Shown: in pieces, positions 33,523-43,800 of the stretch
Numbering within the stretch: position 1 is the stretch's first letter
Layout of the letters: each line of letters starts with the position of its first letter
From: Bacteriovorax stolpii
GTDB taxonomy: Bacteria > Bdellovibrionota > Bacteriovoracia > Bacteriovoracales > Bacteriovoracaceae
Length of the DNA: 45,770 nt
Direction of reading: 5' to 3'
NCBI GenBank assembly: GCA_945883845.1
Contig: CAMCYI010000025.1
Span: 1 to 45,770 of the forward strand
Program-made: the position numbers and the translations under genes
The notes under the pieces: generated by a model
Databases searched by the model: none
What the model was told of the DNA's origin: nothing
Seen by the model: only the letters and a program-made list of their open reading frames with translations

Positions 33523-34461
33523 TTATACCTTCAGACGCTCGCGCGCCGATTTGTATTCTTTTTCAAGCTGATCAATGAGTGCTGAAACTTTCATCACACT
33601 TGAGATGTTGCTCACTCCGTGACCCGCAGACCAGATATTTTTCCAGGCCTTTGCTTCGTCACCAAGGTGGAGCTTCATTTCCCCTTTTCCTTCGAGGTCC
33701 GTGATACCGGCTTTTTCCAGGCTCGGCTTCATGAAGCTCGCAGGAATTCCTGAAACGGCAGCTGTATGAACGATATCTTCGGCCTGCACATCGAGAATCA
33801 TTTGTTTGTATTCAGGCTGGGCAATACTTTCTTCGGTCGCAATAAATCTAGTCCCCAGGTAAGCAAGGTCTCCGCCCATAGCGAGTGCGGCGAGAATGTC
33901 ATCTCCGCGACTGATCGCACCTGCGACGAGGATTGTTTTGCTGTAGAAAGAACGTATTTGTCCAACGAGGGCAAAGGGATTAATTTTTCCTGCGTGTCCA
34001 CCGGCACCACCGCAAACAGCAATGAGTCCATCAACCCCGGCTTCAGCAGCTTTCTGAGCGTGTCTCAAAGTCGTGACATCATGAAAGACAACTCCGCCAT
34101 AGGCGTGAACAGCATCAACGAGTTCTGAAACTGCGCCAAGGGAAGTGATGATCAGAGGAACTTTTTCTTCAATACAAACCTTCAGGTCTTCTTGCAGTCG
34201 CGGATTTGATTTGTGAGCGATGAGATTTACGCCGAATGGTGCAGCTTTTTTTCCGGATGTCTTTTCATATTCAGCGAGATTTTTTCTTATGATCTGAACC
34301 CATTCGCGGAATCCTTCCGTTGTTCTCTGATTTAAGGCAGGGAAAGTTCCCACGACTCCACTCTTGCATGTTTCGATGACAAGCTTTTCTCCGGAAACAA
34401 GAAACATTGGTGCTGCCACAACAGGGAGCCGGAGATTTTGAAACATGGGATGAAGAGACAT
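33523..34461 (-). CDS. nitronate monooxygenase-family FMN enzyme
   Basis: A 312-residue TIM-barrel flavoprotein of the NMO / enoyl-ACP reductase II group. Motifs include LRLPVVAAPMFLVSG at the start, VCGGAGGHAG (substrate loop with the catalytic His), and LVAGAISRGDDILAALAMGGDLAYLGTRF (shown in part). It may oxidise alkyl nitronates such as propionate-3-nitronate. The final part overlaps no other gene. HutD follows at once downstream. Confidence 0.87.
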   Translation of the reverse strand: MSLHPMFQNLRLPVVAAPMFLVSGEKLVIETCKSGVVGTFPALNQRTTEGFREWVQIIRKNLAEYEKTSGKKAAPFGVNLIAHKSNPRLQEDLKVCIEEKVPLIITSLGAVSELVDAVHAYGGVVFHDVTTLRHAQKAAEAGVDGLIAVCGGAGGHAGKINPFALVGQIRSFYSKTILVAGAISRGDDILAALAMGGDLAYLGTRFIATEESIAQPEYKQMILDVQAEDIVHTAAVSGIPASFMKPSLEKAGITDLEGKGEMKLHLGDEAKAWKNIWSAGHGVSNISSVMKVSALIDQLEKEYKSARERLKV

Positions 34462-34640
34462 TGAAGAATCCTTTTATACCAGACTCAGGAAATCTTATTC
34501 CATACGGAGAACTCCGAATAGTGGCAGAGAGATAAGATGCAGAAAAACCATTTACTTGAGCGGATCAGTCCGGAGTGAAAAGTTGCCTCAGTAATTATCT
34601 GTAATACCGATAAGGTTACAGAGACTCAAAGGAGTTCATT

Positions 34641-36419
34641 GTGTCAGTGGCACTCGAACAATTTGGCGACAGATCATTAACACCGCGGGATGTGCTTCAG
34701 GCCCTCGTTAATGCCGGTGTATTTAGTCGCGCGGAGGGTGAAAACCTGATGCGTTCATGGGTCAAAAGTAAGGAACATCCACTCAACTTACTTTCAGCGA
34801 TCAATATTCCTGACAGACAGAATCCAGGTAAACATTTTACTCAGGATGAACTTCTCTCGACGCTGGCGAAAAGTTGGAAATTAAATTATCAGCGAGTGGA
34901 CATTTTTAAGGTACGTCTTGAAAGTGTTGGCGCTTTACTTCCCCATGCCTACTGCGACAGATTAAAAATAGTTCCACTTGAAATAGAAACTGACAAAATT
35001 GTCATTCTTACGGCTGAGCCATTTTCAACTTCGTGGATCGAAGAAGTATATCCACAATTAAAGAAAAAAATTGAAGTCCGTCTTGCTGGTCCAAAACAGA
35101 TTCAGCATTTGCTGAATGAAATTTACGTTGTTCAAAAAGCTTTCCGCGCCATGAGCCAGGAACAAGGGAAGGGCGGAAGCGAGAAGCTTCGCCTTCTGAA
35201 ACAGGGCAAGGTCGATGAACTCGATGCACTTATTGAAAAATCAAGACAGCGCAAGCTTGGCATTCAGGATGGATACATCACGAAAATTGTCGACTGGCTG
35301 ATTAATTATGCATCTCTTGAACGTGCTTCAGACATTCATCTCGAACCCAAAAAGGGAATGGCCCAGGTTCGCTTCAGAGTGGATGGTGATCTTCGCACAG
35401 TCTACCGACTTGATCATGAAGCTCTTCTGATGATCATTTCTCGTTTCAAAATTCTTGCTGAACTTAAGCTCGATGAAAAAAGGAAACCTCAGGATGGAGG
35501 TATCAAGCGCAGACTTGAAAGTGGCAAGCAAGTGGAAATGAGGATTTCAACTCTTCCAACAAACTTCGGCGAGAAGATGGTTGTGAGGATTTTTGATAAG
35601 AACGTTGCCGGTAACGATCTTTCATTCATTGGGTTTCACGAGGAAGACCTGATGATGTGGACTGATATGATTACTCAGCCACAGGGACTGATTCTTGTAA
35701 CAGGTCCAACTGGATCAGGAAAAACGACAACTCTTTACACGTCATTAAATAAAGTAGCGACCCCTGATGTAAACGTCTGCACGGCCGAAGATCCAATTGA
35801 AATGGAAGTCGATGCTTTTAACCAGGTTCAGGTTGGACCGCAAATTTCATTTGCAGAATGTATCCGTGCTTTCCTTCGTCAGGATCCAGATATCATTATG
35901 GTCGGAGAGATTCGCGACCTTGAAACTGCGGAAATGGCGATTCAGAGTTCACTTACTGGTCACCTTGTCTTCAGTACGGTTCATACAAATGGAGCACTCG
36001 CTACCATTCAACGACTCATTGATATCGGGCTCCCAAGCTTTCTGATCAGTTCATCACTGACGGGAATTCTGGCACAGCGCCTTGTGAAGAAACTTTGTTC
36101 CCATTGTAAGAGACCGACGAAGACAGATGCTGCCAAGTGGGTTGCCCTTCTGGACGGGGAAGAGTGCCCAATGCCACTCACTGTCTATGAAGCTGTTGGC
36201 TGCGAAGAGTGCAAGAATACGGGTTATACCGGGCGAATTTGTGTCTACGAGCTGGTTCGCATGGATGATAAAATCAAAAGTATCATTCACGAGAAAGTTG
36301 ATGTTTCTGAACTCCGCGAGAAAACCCGTGGGGCGTATAAGTCGATCCGTGTCAGTGGAGCGAGAAAAATCATCGCCGGCGAGACCTCTTTGGAAGAAGT
36401 TCTAAAAGTAGTTTACTAG
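34641..36419 (+). CDS. PilB/GspE-family secretion or pilus assembly ATPase
   Basis: A 592-residue cytoplasmic hexameric ATPase. An MshEN-like N-terminal region covers about 1-170. The ATPase core follows, with HLEPKKG, Walker A GPTGSGKTT (355-363), Asp box GEIRDLETAEMA, His box STVHTNGA, and a zinc module of paired cysteines (CSHC and CEEC). This is typical of extension-type ATPases, which power type IV pili or type II secretion. AAGGAG precedes the GTG start. No pilC or pilT gene is nearby, so the machine it serves is unknown. Confidence 0.92.
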   Translation: MSVALEQFGDRSLTPRDVLQALVNAGVFSRAEGENLMRSWVKSKEHPLNLLSAINIPDRQNPGKHFTQDELLSTLAKSWKLNYQRVDIFKVRLESVGALLPHAYCDRLKIVPLEIETDKIVILTAEPFSTSWIEEVYPQLKKKIEVRLAGPKQIQHLLNEIYVVQKAFRAMSQEQGKGGSEKLRLLKQGKVDELDALIEKSRQRKLGIQDGYITKIVDWLINYASLERASDIHLEPKKGMAQVRFRVDGDLRTVYRLDHEALLMIISRFKILAELKLDEKRKPQDGGIKRRLESGKQVEMRISTLPTNFGEKMVVRIFDKNVAGNDLSFIGFHEEDLMMWTDMITQPQGLILVTGPTGSGKTTTLYTSLNKVATPDVNVCTAEDPIEMEVDAFNQVQVGPQISFAECIRAFLRQDPDIIMVGEIRDLETAEMAIQSSLTGHLVFSTVHTNGALATIQRLIDIGLPSFLISSSLTGILAQRLVKKLCSHCKRPTKTDAAKWVALLDGEECPMPLTVYEAVGCEECKNTGYTGRICVYELVRMDDKIKSIIHEKVDVSELREKTRGAYKSIRVSGARKIIAGETSLEEVLKVVY

Positions 36420-36484
36420 ATTACTCAACCTCAAATGCATAATGGATTCATGGACAAAAATTACGTCCGTTGTAAAATCTTGAT

Positions 36485-36943
36485 ATGAGTATTGAAAAAA
36501 CACCGACCAGGATTTTGCGTCCTCATTTGAGCAACGAGCCTACAGGTCCCGTGCTTAAATCCGCAAGACCACAGGCCCGACTTGTGGCTGACCTCATCGA
36601 CCTAGGTTTGTTGATATTTCTTGTAATGCATACAAGTGAACACTTTGAGACGATCAAATTACTTCCCAAGATGCTCGCCCGTCACAACTTTTTCATCATC
36701 ATTTTTTATTATTATTTTGTTCTGACGATCCTGCCTCAGCATTTTTTTGGACAATCTATAGGTCAGTTACTTACTGGCCTCCGTCTTATAACAACGTCAC
36801 ATGACAAACCCTCTTTCTTCACAATATTCGCACGTTCATTACTTCGCCCAACGACTCTCGTATTTCCTATGCCTGTGCTGATGAAAAATACGAAGGCCTG
36901 GTATGATAATTTGCTCAAAACAATGATTGCGGAATTTCGATGA
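36485..36943 (+). CDS. RDD-family membrane protein
   Basis: A 152-residue protein with three hydrophobic segments. The RDD signature residues are Arg, Asp, Asp in ARLVADLIDLG at helix 1, and the family motif GQSIGQLLTGLRLI is present. Function of the family is mixed (membrane-associated accessory). No ribosome site is seen, but TGGACA-16-TAAAAT ends 6 nt before the ATG, so the transcript may be leaderless. It overlaps the FecR-like gene by 4 nt (ATGA). Confidence 0.8.
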   Translation: MSIEKTPTRILRPHLSNEPTGPVLKSARPQARLVADLIDLGLLIFLVMHTSEHFETIKLLPKMLARHNFFIIIFYYYFVLTILPQHFFGQSIGQLLTGLRLITTSHDKPSFFTIFARSLLRPTTLVFPMPVLMKNTKAWYDNLLKTMIAEFR

Positions 36944-38241
36944 GAACAGCTCCTCAGGTCAGCATTTACGAGCGGCTCTTATTTTTCTTTTACCATTTCC
37001 TGATTATTGGTTTTACGCTTTTCGGTTTAACGTATCTTTCTCTTCCTAATCCATCAGTTCTGGCCGCCTTGAGAAAAATGGCAGACATCCAGGAACTTCA
37101 GAAGCTCACAGTTGATCATTCATTGAATCCATTAACGATCATTATTCGACAAGGCGATGTCCGTGTTTACGAAGATGAACTTTCAGGTTCTGAGAGAGAC
37201 GCCGTTCTTAATGAAGTGCTGAACGAAGGTTACATGATTGAGACAAAGGAAGAGAGTACGGCCCTCCTTTCATTCGGCCGGGGTTATAAGTGTCTTATTC
37301 GCCTGTTGCCTGAAACAAAGGTCCATATTGAAAAGCTTCTGACTGTTAAATCTGACGGGACAAAAGGTGAATCAACACTGTTTTACATTTTCAGCGGACA
37401 AGTGATCGTCCAACTTTCGAATCTACCTGCTGAAGCTACTATTGATTTCAAAAATAGGTTGGCTCGTTATTCTCCTCAATCTTCGCTTTCTGCCATCGCA
37501 ACAGATGGTGAAACATACTCTGTGCTTGCCATTAAAACAGGTTCAGTCCGTGCAGAAAGTCTGAAGACTAACAAGTTTGGAATGATCAATGGTGGCGAAA
37601 ATAATGTTACAAATGATCATGGAAGAGAAAGAAAATCCGTTGTCCCTGAAGTCCTCACATACTTCGAATGGGATATAAAACAATATATGCCCCAGAAAGT
37701 TGATTTTAACGAAATTCTCGAGCTCACTGGCGGCGACTTCAAGGACGAACCAGTTTCAGCGGTCGAGGATGTACAGATAACATCAGAAGCGATGAGGAAA
37801 ATGGAAGAACAGATCACTCTTGAGATGGTAAATTTCAGAGATTATTCCCTGAAAGTCAGAGATGATATCTTATCAGGTCAGGAAGATCTTGCGTCGTTCA
37901 GGCGTGCACAGGAAAAAGAAAATCTTAGAATTCAGGCCGATATTCATTGCCTTGAGACAGCTCGCCAATGTGATTTGTATTCGGAAAAACTTCTTCTTTC
38001 CCGCGGCTTTCCTAGGCTTCATCACTCCGCCCGAATGGCAGCGTCTATTATCAAAGATCTAAAGCTGTACTTGACTGAGCAAAAATCCAAATCCGATGAA
38101 AAGCAAAGAGATATCGAGAAGCTGATCAAGCTGGAAAAAACGAGAAGTGAAACCATGACATGGGTTCTTTCCCGTCAGTCTGATAAGGCCCAGTTACGGG
38201 AGATTCTCAACAAGCTTCAGGATCAATCGCTTTTCCGTTGA
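36940..38241 (+). CDS. membrane-anchored FecR-like domain protein with coiled coil
   Basis: A 433-residue protein with one N-terminal membrane helix (about 14-34). A FecR-type beta region (GDVRVYEDELSG, EGYMIETKEESTALLSF, LPETKVHIEK) spans about 65-200. The rest (285-430) is highly charged helix with coiled-coil character. The FecR-like part is expected in the periplasm. Starting in the ATGA overlap with the RDD gene suggests the two act together at the inner membrane. The function is unknown. Confidence 0.65.
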   Translation: MRTAPQVSIYERLLFFFYHFLIIGFTLFGLTYLSLPNPSVLAALRKMADIQELQKLTVDHSLNPLTIIIRQGDVRVYEDELSGSERDAVLNEVLNEGYMIETKEESTALLSFGRGYKCLIRLLPETKVHIEKLLTVKSDGTKGESTLFYIFSGQVIVQLSNLPAEATIDFKNRLARYSPQSSLSAIATDGETYSVLAIKTGSVRAESLKTNKFGMINGGENNVTNDHGRERKSVVPEVLTYFEWDIKQYMPQKVDFNEILELTGGDFKDEPVSAVEDVQITSEAMRKMEEQITLEMVNFRDYSLKVRDDILSGQEDLASFRRAQEKENLRIQADIHCLETARQCDLYSEKLLLSRGFPRLHHSARMAASIIKDLKLYLTEQKSKSDEKQRDIEKLIKLEKTRSETMTWVLSRQSDKAQLREILNKLQDQSLFR

Positions 38242-38337
38242 GTTAAATCAGATAATAATTTCACGGGCCTTGAGAAAAGTTTACAGAAACGCAGAATTTT
38301 CAACGATTCCGCAGCTTTTAAGCTTATATTGCCGCGC

Positions 38338-39246
38338 ATGAAATACACACTAAGCACTCTCATGTTTCTGAGTCTTTCTTCTCTTGCTCTGGCCTGTCCG
38401 ATCTCGCCGCAACAGCTTGATCAGCAACTGACGAAGGCCAAATCTTTAAAACTGAATGTCGATCTGATGGGTGAGGAAAATCTCACGGAGGCAGATTTTA
38501 ATTCTGTTGTAGCGAGAATTAAAGATCACTTTACTCCTATCTTTCTCGCCAAGGGCAAGACTCTCAATGTGAATTCTTCGTGGACTGTGCCTCTCAATAA
38601 CGCTCTTGCGACTGAGGACTTCAGAGGAAGTAACGTATTCTTCTTTGGCTTATTTACGAAAAATAAATACATGACTAAGGATGCATTTCTCTTCGTTGGT
38701 TGCCATGAAATTGGTCACCACCTGGGTGGTTTTCCTAAGAACACTGGTTCTATGGCATGGGCCACAATTGAAGGTCAGTCAGATTACTTTGCTGCTGCCA
38801 AATGCTACCGCGAGATTTTAAAAAACGATCCTGAAAATGCAAACGCAGAAACTCTGATACTTCCGGAATCAGTTAAAGAAAAATGTAAGGCACAATACGC
38901 CGATGAAGAAGGTTACCGAATTTGTCTTCGTAGTGCCCGCACTGCTGAAGATGTTGGAAAAATTCTCGATTACATCAGTACATCCACAGAGAGACCGGAA
39001 ACATTTCTCCTTGAGCCAGTACCTGCTGCTGTAGTTAAAACGGTGTCATCTCACCCGAAGGCGATCTGTCGTACACATACGATTATGGAAGCTTCTTTGT
39101 GTCATGTTGCAAGTGACATCGACATTAGCGAGACAGATGAGACAGTTGGGATTTGTCACCCCAAGAATGGTGACACTCTTGGTAACCGACCGCTTTGCTG
39201 GTTCAAACCAAAAGAAGAGCCGCCTGTCGTTACTACCAGTAAATGA
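38338..39246 (+). CDS. secreted HEIGH zincin-like protein
   Basis: A 302-residue exported protein. ATG 38338 opens a signal peptide ending LALA, followed by Cys, so lipid attachment is possible though the -3 residue is not ideal. HEIGH (123-127) in GCHEIGHHLGG supplies two zinc ligands, and Glu145 (EGQSDYF) or Asp149 may be the third, a gluzincin-like spacing. Several cysteines follow in the C-terminal half. No ribosome site is seen and TATATT ends 7 nt before the ATG, again like a leaderless start. Likely a periplasmic or surface metallopeptidase; substrate unknown. Confidence 0.6.
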   Translation: MKYTLSTLMFLSLSSLALACPISPQQLDQQLTKAKSLKLNVDLMGEENLTEADFNSVVARIKDHFTPIFLAKGKTLNVNSSWTVPLNNALATEDFRGSNVFFFGLFTKNKYMTKDAFLFVGCHEIGHHLGGFPKNTGSMAWATIEGQSDYFAAAKCYREILKNDPENANAETLILPESVKEKCKAQYADEEGYRICLRSARTAEDVGKILDYISTSTERPETFLLEPVPAAVVKTVSSHPKAICRTHTIMEASLCHVASDIDISETDETVGICHPKNGDTLGNRPLCWFKPKEEPPVVTTSK

Positions 39247-39280
39247 TTGGAAAATCCCGGCTCCTAAAATAGAATAAGTC

Positions 39281-39898
39281 ATGAACAAAAAGGGCTTTAT
39301 TTATCTTGGTGTCCTACTGGCCGTGATGATCTGTGTAGGATTCTACTTTCTGTACTCTTTACCAAAAGAACCAGATCAAGTTGTATCTGAGGCCAGTAAG
39401 GAGTCTACGAATCGTCCTGCTAATTTTCCTGATGCAGCACCTATCGCACCTGAAGACGAAGAGTGCTCAGTTTCTCCACAAAGTTTGAATGCTGTTATTG
39501 ATATTAATTCTTCGGAAGTGGCGACTGTTATTAAGAACGAACTTTTACAGCAAGAAAAACGATACATTCAACATGTCATTCTCAAAGACGGTACTCACAT
39601 CGAATACTCTGAGGGTGGATGCGTTCATTTCTCTTATCAGCTGAGCATTTCGCCTTACGCTCCTGCCGAAGAAGTTAAAGGTATCTGGATCATGGATGCT
39701 TTGAACAACCTTCGCCGTCCAATTTTTTCTGAAGACGGCAAAGATGATATGAATATTTTTATCCGTGCTCTTGAGGCTGCTCAGAACAATTCAGCACCTG
39801 CTGAAGAGAATGGACTTAAGCTTCCTTGCGGCGATGCTCACTGTGAGCTCAGAGTGATTGATATGAAGTTGATTCTCTCTTACGATATGGCGATGTAA
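39281..39898 (+). CDS. membrane-anchored protein of unknown function
   Basis: A 205-residue protein with an N-terminal membrane helix (about 6-28), a Pro/Ala/Glu-rich linker (30-60), and a periplasmic domain with four cysteines (DEECSVSP, GGCVHF, PCGDAHCEL), possibly paired as disulphides. No family recognised. The stop overlaps the crcB start (TAATG). Confidence 0.65.
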   Translation: MNKKGFIYLGVLLAVMICVGFYFLYSLPKEPDQVVSEASKESTNRPANFPDAAPIAPEDEECSVSPQSLNAVIDINSSEVATVIKNELLQQEKRYIQHVILKDGTHIEYSEGGCVHFSYQLSISPYAPAEEVKGIWIMDALNNLRRPIFSEDGKDDMNIFIRALEAAQNNSAPAEENGLKLPCGDAHCELRVIDMKLILSYDMAM

Positions 39899-40251
39899 TG
39901 AACTTTCTTCTCGTAGGCCTGGGTGGCAGTCTAGGCTCAATCATCAGATATTCTCTTAGCCTCTTGATCCCTCACGCAACTCTTACTGTAAACCTCTTTG
40001 GGTCTTTAATCATTGGCTTTCTTCTGGGGATGGGAAGGGAAAAGTTAGGTAACGAGTGGGGCCTGTTTCTTGTTCCTGGTTTTCTTGGAGGATTTACGAC
40101 GTTCTCTGCATTCTCTTCAGAGTCAATAACGATGCTTAAAAACGGATTCTACGGAAACCTGTTTCTCTACCTCGCAGTTTCCGTCGCCGGAGGAGTGATT
40201 CTGGGAATGGCAGGTTTTTATATGGGGAAGTTATTGCTACCCTCACCATAA
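39898..40251 (+). CDS. crcB: fluoride exporter CrcB (Fluc)
   Basis: A 117-residue inner-membrane fluoride channel subunit with four helices. The family motifs are GLGGSLGSIIRY at the N-terminus, TLTVNLFGSLIIGFLLG (the helix-2 Asn), and GFLGGFTTFSAFSSE, with the Phe-box and sodium-site region. Starts in a TAATG overlap with the previous gene. No fluoride-riboswitch is apparent upstream, since the gene is internal to an operon. Convergent with DoxX, 2 nt apart. Confidence 0.93.
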   Translation: MNFLLVGLGGSLGSIIRYSLSLLIPHATLTVNLFGSLIIGFLLGMGREKLGNEWGLFLVPGFLGGFTTFSAFSSESITMLKNGFYGNLFLYLAVSVAGGVILGMAGFYMGKLLLPSP

Positions 40252-40253
40252 GA

Positions 40254-40682
40254 TTACAATTTTTTCGTCAAAACTTTATCGATAGAATAGTCACCGGGTC
40301 CCACCAATAAGAACAACACTGAGAGTACAAAATAAACTGAAGCCGGTTCCCAGGAGCCGTTGTGTCCAACAAATGCATCGCCTTTCGAGATATGAAAGAG
40401 TGCTGCCACGGCCATAGTGATCATAAGCCCGAATGCGTTGAGACGAGTCAGAACGCCAAGAAGAAGAGCAATCCCTCCACCGAACTCTGAAAATGCTGCC
40501 AGACCCTGAAGAAATCCAGGAATGGGAGCATCCGGTCCCATCCATGAAAATGCACTCTGGATTTTAGGCCAGCCATGGAGAATGAAGGCAATACCCATCT
40601 GGATTCTGATAATCAGAAGTGCGATAGAGGCGAGTTTGGGTGTGCTGTTCGAGTCGAGGTCATGTCCGAGTATCCATTTCAT
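40254..40682 (-). CDS. DoxX-family membrane protein
   Basis: A 142-residue protein with about four membrane helices. ATG 40682 is chosen because GGAG lies about 7 nt upstream; a longer frame from 40769 lacks this. DoxX features are IALLIIRIQMGIAFILHGWPKI, then FLQGLAAFSEFGGGIALLLGV and a final short helix. The family includes subunits of thiosulfate oxidoreductase-like complexes and redox-stress proteins. Specific role not predictable. Confidence 0.83.
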   Translation of the reverse strand: MKWILGHDLDSNSTPKLASIALLIIRIQMGIAFILHGWPKIQSAFSWMGPDAPIPGFLQGLAAFSEFGGGIALLLGVLTRLNAFGLMITMAVAALFHISKGDAFVGHNGSWEPASVYFVLSVLFLLVGPGDYSIDKVLTKKL

Positions 40683-40773
40683 GCTTAACTCCAGATTTAA
40701 TATTGATACTCCATAAGCATCTCCGGGTTCAGGTTGAAGTCCTAGCATTATGTTAGTCTTTAGATACAAAAAT

Positions 40774-40817
40774 TTGTCATTTTTATGCCCCTATGGCTTA
40801 TGATGAAGTGATCACTT
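40774..40817 (+). promoter_or_regulatory. candidate gltB promoter with 12-bp palindrome
   Basis: TTGTCA (40774-40779) and TTATGA/TATGAT (40798-40804) are spaced 18-19 bases, a reasonable sigma70-type pair. Immediately downstream, AAGTGATCACTT (40806-40817) is a perfect palindrome where a repressor could bind. AGGAG at 40826-40830 and GTG 40836 follow. Confidence 0.4.
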
Positions 40818-40835
40818 TTTCATTCAGGAGACCTC

Positions 40836-43800
40836 GTGGAAAAAGACGGATGTGGAGTCGGATTTATCGTGTCCTTAAAAAATGTAAGGACGCACTCTAC
40901 TTTGGAAAAAGGAATTCATGCCCTGAACTGTGTTGAACACCGTGGAGGTGTTGGTCCGGATAACATTGGTGATGGTGCCGGTATCATGACTTCTATTCCT
41001 TACGAACTTTTTAATCGTGAGCGTGATACGTTCGCTGTTGCATTTCTTTTCATTCCTCAAGACACTGCCAGACAAAAAATATCACTGCAGGTTTTCGAAG
41101 AAACTTTCTGGCAATACGGTCTAAAAGTAGCAGAGTACCGGGAAGTTCCCATCGATCCTTCCGTTCTAAGTCCGCTTGCACTTAAGATCATGCCGAAAAT
41201 TATTCAAGCCGTGATTCTGAGACCAGATCATTGCCGTACGATCTATTCTTTCGAGCGTCTCCTTTATCACGCGCGCCAGACGACTCGCTCTAAGGAAAAA
41301 GAAAACGGAATTCATCATGAGTTCTTTTTTGCCTCACTTTCACCAAGAAACATCATCTATAAAGCACTTTGTAGAAGTGAGGATCTTGGGAAACTTTATC
41401 TCGATCTGCAGGACAAGAATTATAAAGCGAATTTTGCTTTATTTCACCGCCGCTTCAGCACCAATACAATTTCTACATGGGATAAAGTTCAACCTTTCCG
41501 TCTCATTGCCCACAACGGGGAAATCAATACAATCGAGGGAAACCGCGCCTGGGCCATCACCCGCGAAAAAGATCTCGGACTTCGCAAAGATGAACTCGTT
41601 ACTCATTCCGGTATCAGTGATTCAGGAAGTCTGAACGAAATCGCAGAAGCGCTCAGATATCGCAGTAGTATTCCTAAACTCGCCGAGACCCTCGCCATTC
41701 TGATTCCTCCCGCGGATCCTCAGAGCGATTATTATAAATTCTGGAGCAGGGGAATGGAGCCATGGGATGGCCCGGCCATGATCTCTTTCAGTGACGGAAA
41801 ATATATTGGTGCCCGTCTTGATCGAAACGGCTTCCGTCCCTGTCGTTGGCAACGAAGTGAAGATTATTTCTATCTTTCATCAGAGGCTGGAGTTTTCAAT
41901 GTAGAGGGAGAGAGAATTCTCGCTAAAGGTGCTCTTTCATCAGGAGAGTCCGTCACGATCAACGCTCTTTCCGGCAGTATCAATTTCAATGATCCAAAAA
42001 ACTTCGAGGAGAACCGTCATGCACATTTTGATGCGCAGACCATCCCTCTTAAGTATCTTCCGCCTCCGCACATCAGCGAGGATATTCTCCCATCTCAGAA
42101 AATTTTTAATTTTTCGAAAGATGAAGTTGAGAGAATTATTATTCCAATGACTTCTGAAGGAAAAGAACCCCTGAGCTCAATGGGGGATACTGCATGCCTG
42201 CCGTTCCTTTCTCAGGAACCGAGATCGATTTTTGATTTTTTCTATCAGGACTTTGCGCAGGTTACGAATCCTCCGATTGATTATATTCGTGAAAAGATCG
42301 TCACAGACATGAAGGTTTTTCTGGGAAGAAAGCCTAACATCTTTGAAGCGAAAGAATTTGTACCTTTGAAACCGTGCCTGGAACTAGACGGTCCTGTTAT
42401 TTCTCTCGGGCAAATGGAATACCTTAAGAGTCTCAGTGATAATAATCAGAACCGTGATCTTCGGTCAGTTACAATTGATATAACTTTTTCACGTTCTGCT
42501 GGACTTGAGGAATTTACAACTCGACTTGATGAAATCCGGGATGAAGCTGTGATGGCTTTAAGAAAAGGTTTCAGTCTGATCATTTTGAGTCATCGAAACG
42601 CCAGTCAGGAAATGCTTCCGATACCTTCTATTCTCGCGATGGCCTATCTGAATATTGGACTTAACAATACTGGTCGCCGTCAGAGAATTTCTTTGATCAT
42701 GGAAGTTGGTGACGTTCGAAATCCTCACCAGCTTGCCTGTCTTTTAAGCTATGGTGCTTCGTCAGTTTGTCCTTATATGGCCATTGAAACTGCACTTGCA
42801 TCAAAAGACCCAAAACTCGCCATGCTCTTTGACGAGGAAAGAGAACGCTCACTACTCAAAGCGATGAAAGAAGGAATTCTCCGAGTGATGTCCAAGCGAG
42901 GGATTTCAGTTTTTCGCTCTTATCAGGGCTCGAAACTCCTGACTCCGGTCGGTCTTGGACAAGACGTTCTCGATACATTTTTTAAAGGGAAGAAATCTGT
43001 CATGGGAGGTTACTCTCTCAACATGCTGATTGACCTCATGAAAAAATCGTCACGAGTATACGACGGTGAGCTTCAGAATTCTTTTATATTCAAAGAGCAA
43101 GCTTCCGGCAAAATGGGCGAGAGTCATACTCTTACTTCCGCACGCTCACGATTTATCCATAAACTTCTTCAGGAAGATTCTGTCGATAAATCTCTGGCTT
43201 CATTCAAGCAATTGTCTGAAGAACTCGATCAAAAACCACTGTTGATCCGTCATTTACTCGCTCCTAAAGCAGGTAAAAAACTTAGTGGCGATGAACTTAG
43301 TTCTCACCGGGAAATTCTCAAGACTTTCGGCAGCGGGGCCATGTCCTTTGGTGCTATCAGCGCTGAATCCCAGCGTGATTTGATTATTGCCTTCAGAGAA
43401 ATTCAAGGTCGCAGTAACAGTGGAGAAGGAGGAGAGAATCCTTTTTACGAGACTGAAGGGATCGCTGCGTCCATTAAGCAGATTGCATCCGGTAGATTCG
43501 GTGTCACTGCTGAGTACCTGGTGAATGGTGAAGAAGTGCAGATCAAGATCGCTCAAGGTGCTAAGCCTGGTGAAGGCGGCCAGCTGATGGGTGCCAAGGT
43601 AACTGAAGAAATTGCCAAGGCCCGCTTTACTTCACCTGGTGTTGACTTAATCTCTCCAGCTCCTCAACACGACATCTATAGCATCGAAGATCTTAAGCAA
43701 TTGATCTATGAGATTAAAGAACTTCATCCTGCTCTTAAGGTTTCTGTGAAGCTCGTGTCCGGCGACAACATCGGAGCGATCAGTGTTGGTGTGGCGAAGG

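Noticed and set aside
33766..34128. 120-codon frame antisense to nitronate monooxygenase
   Set aside because: Shadow of a gene with clear family motifs.
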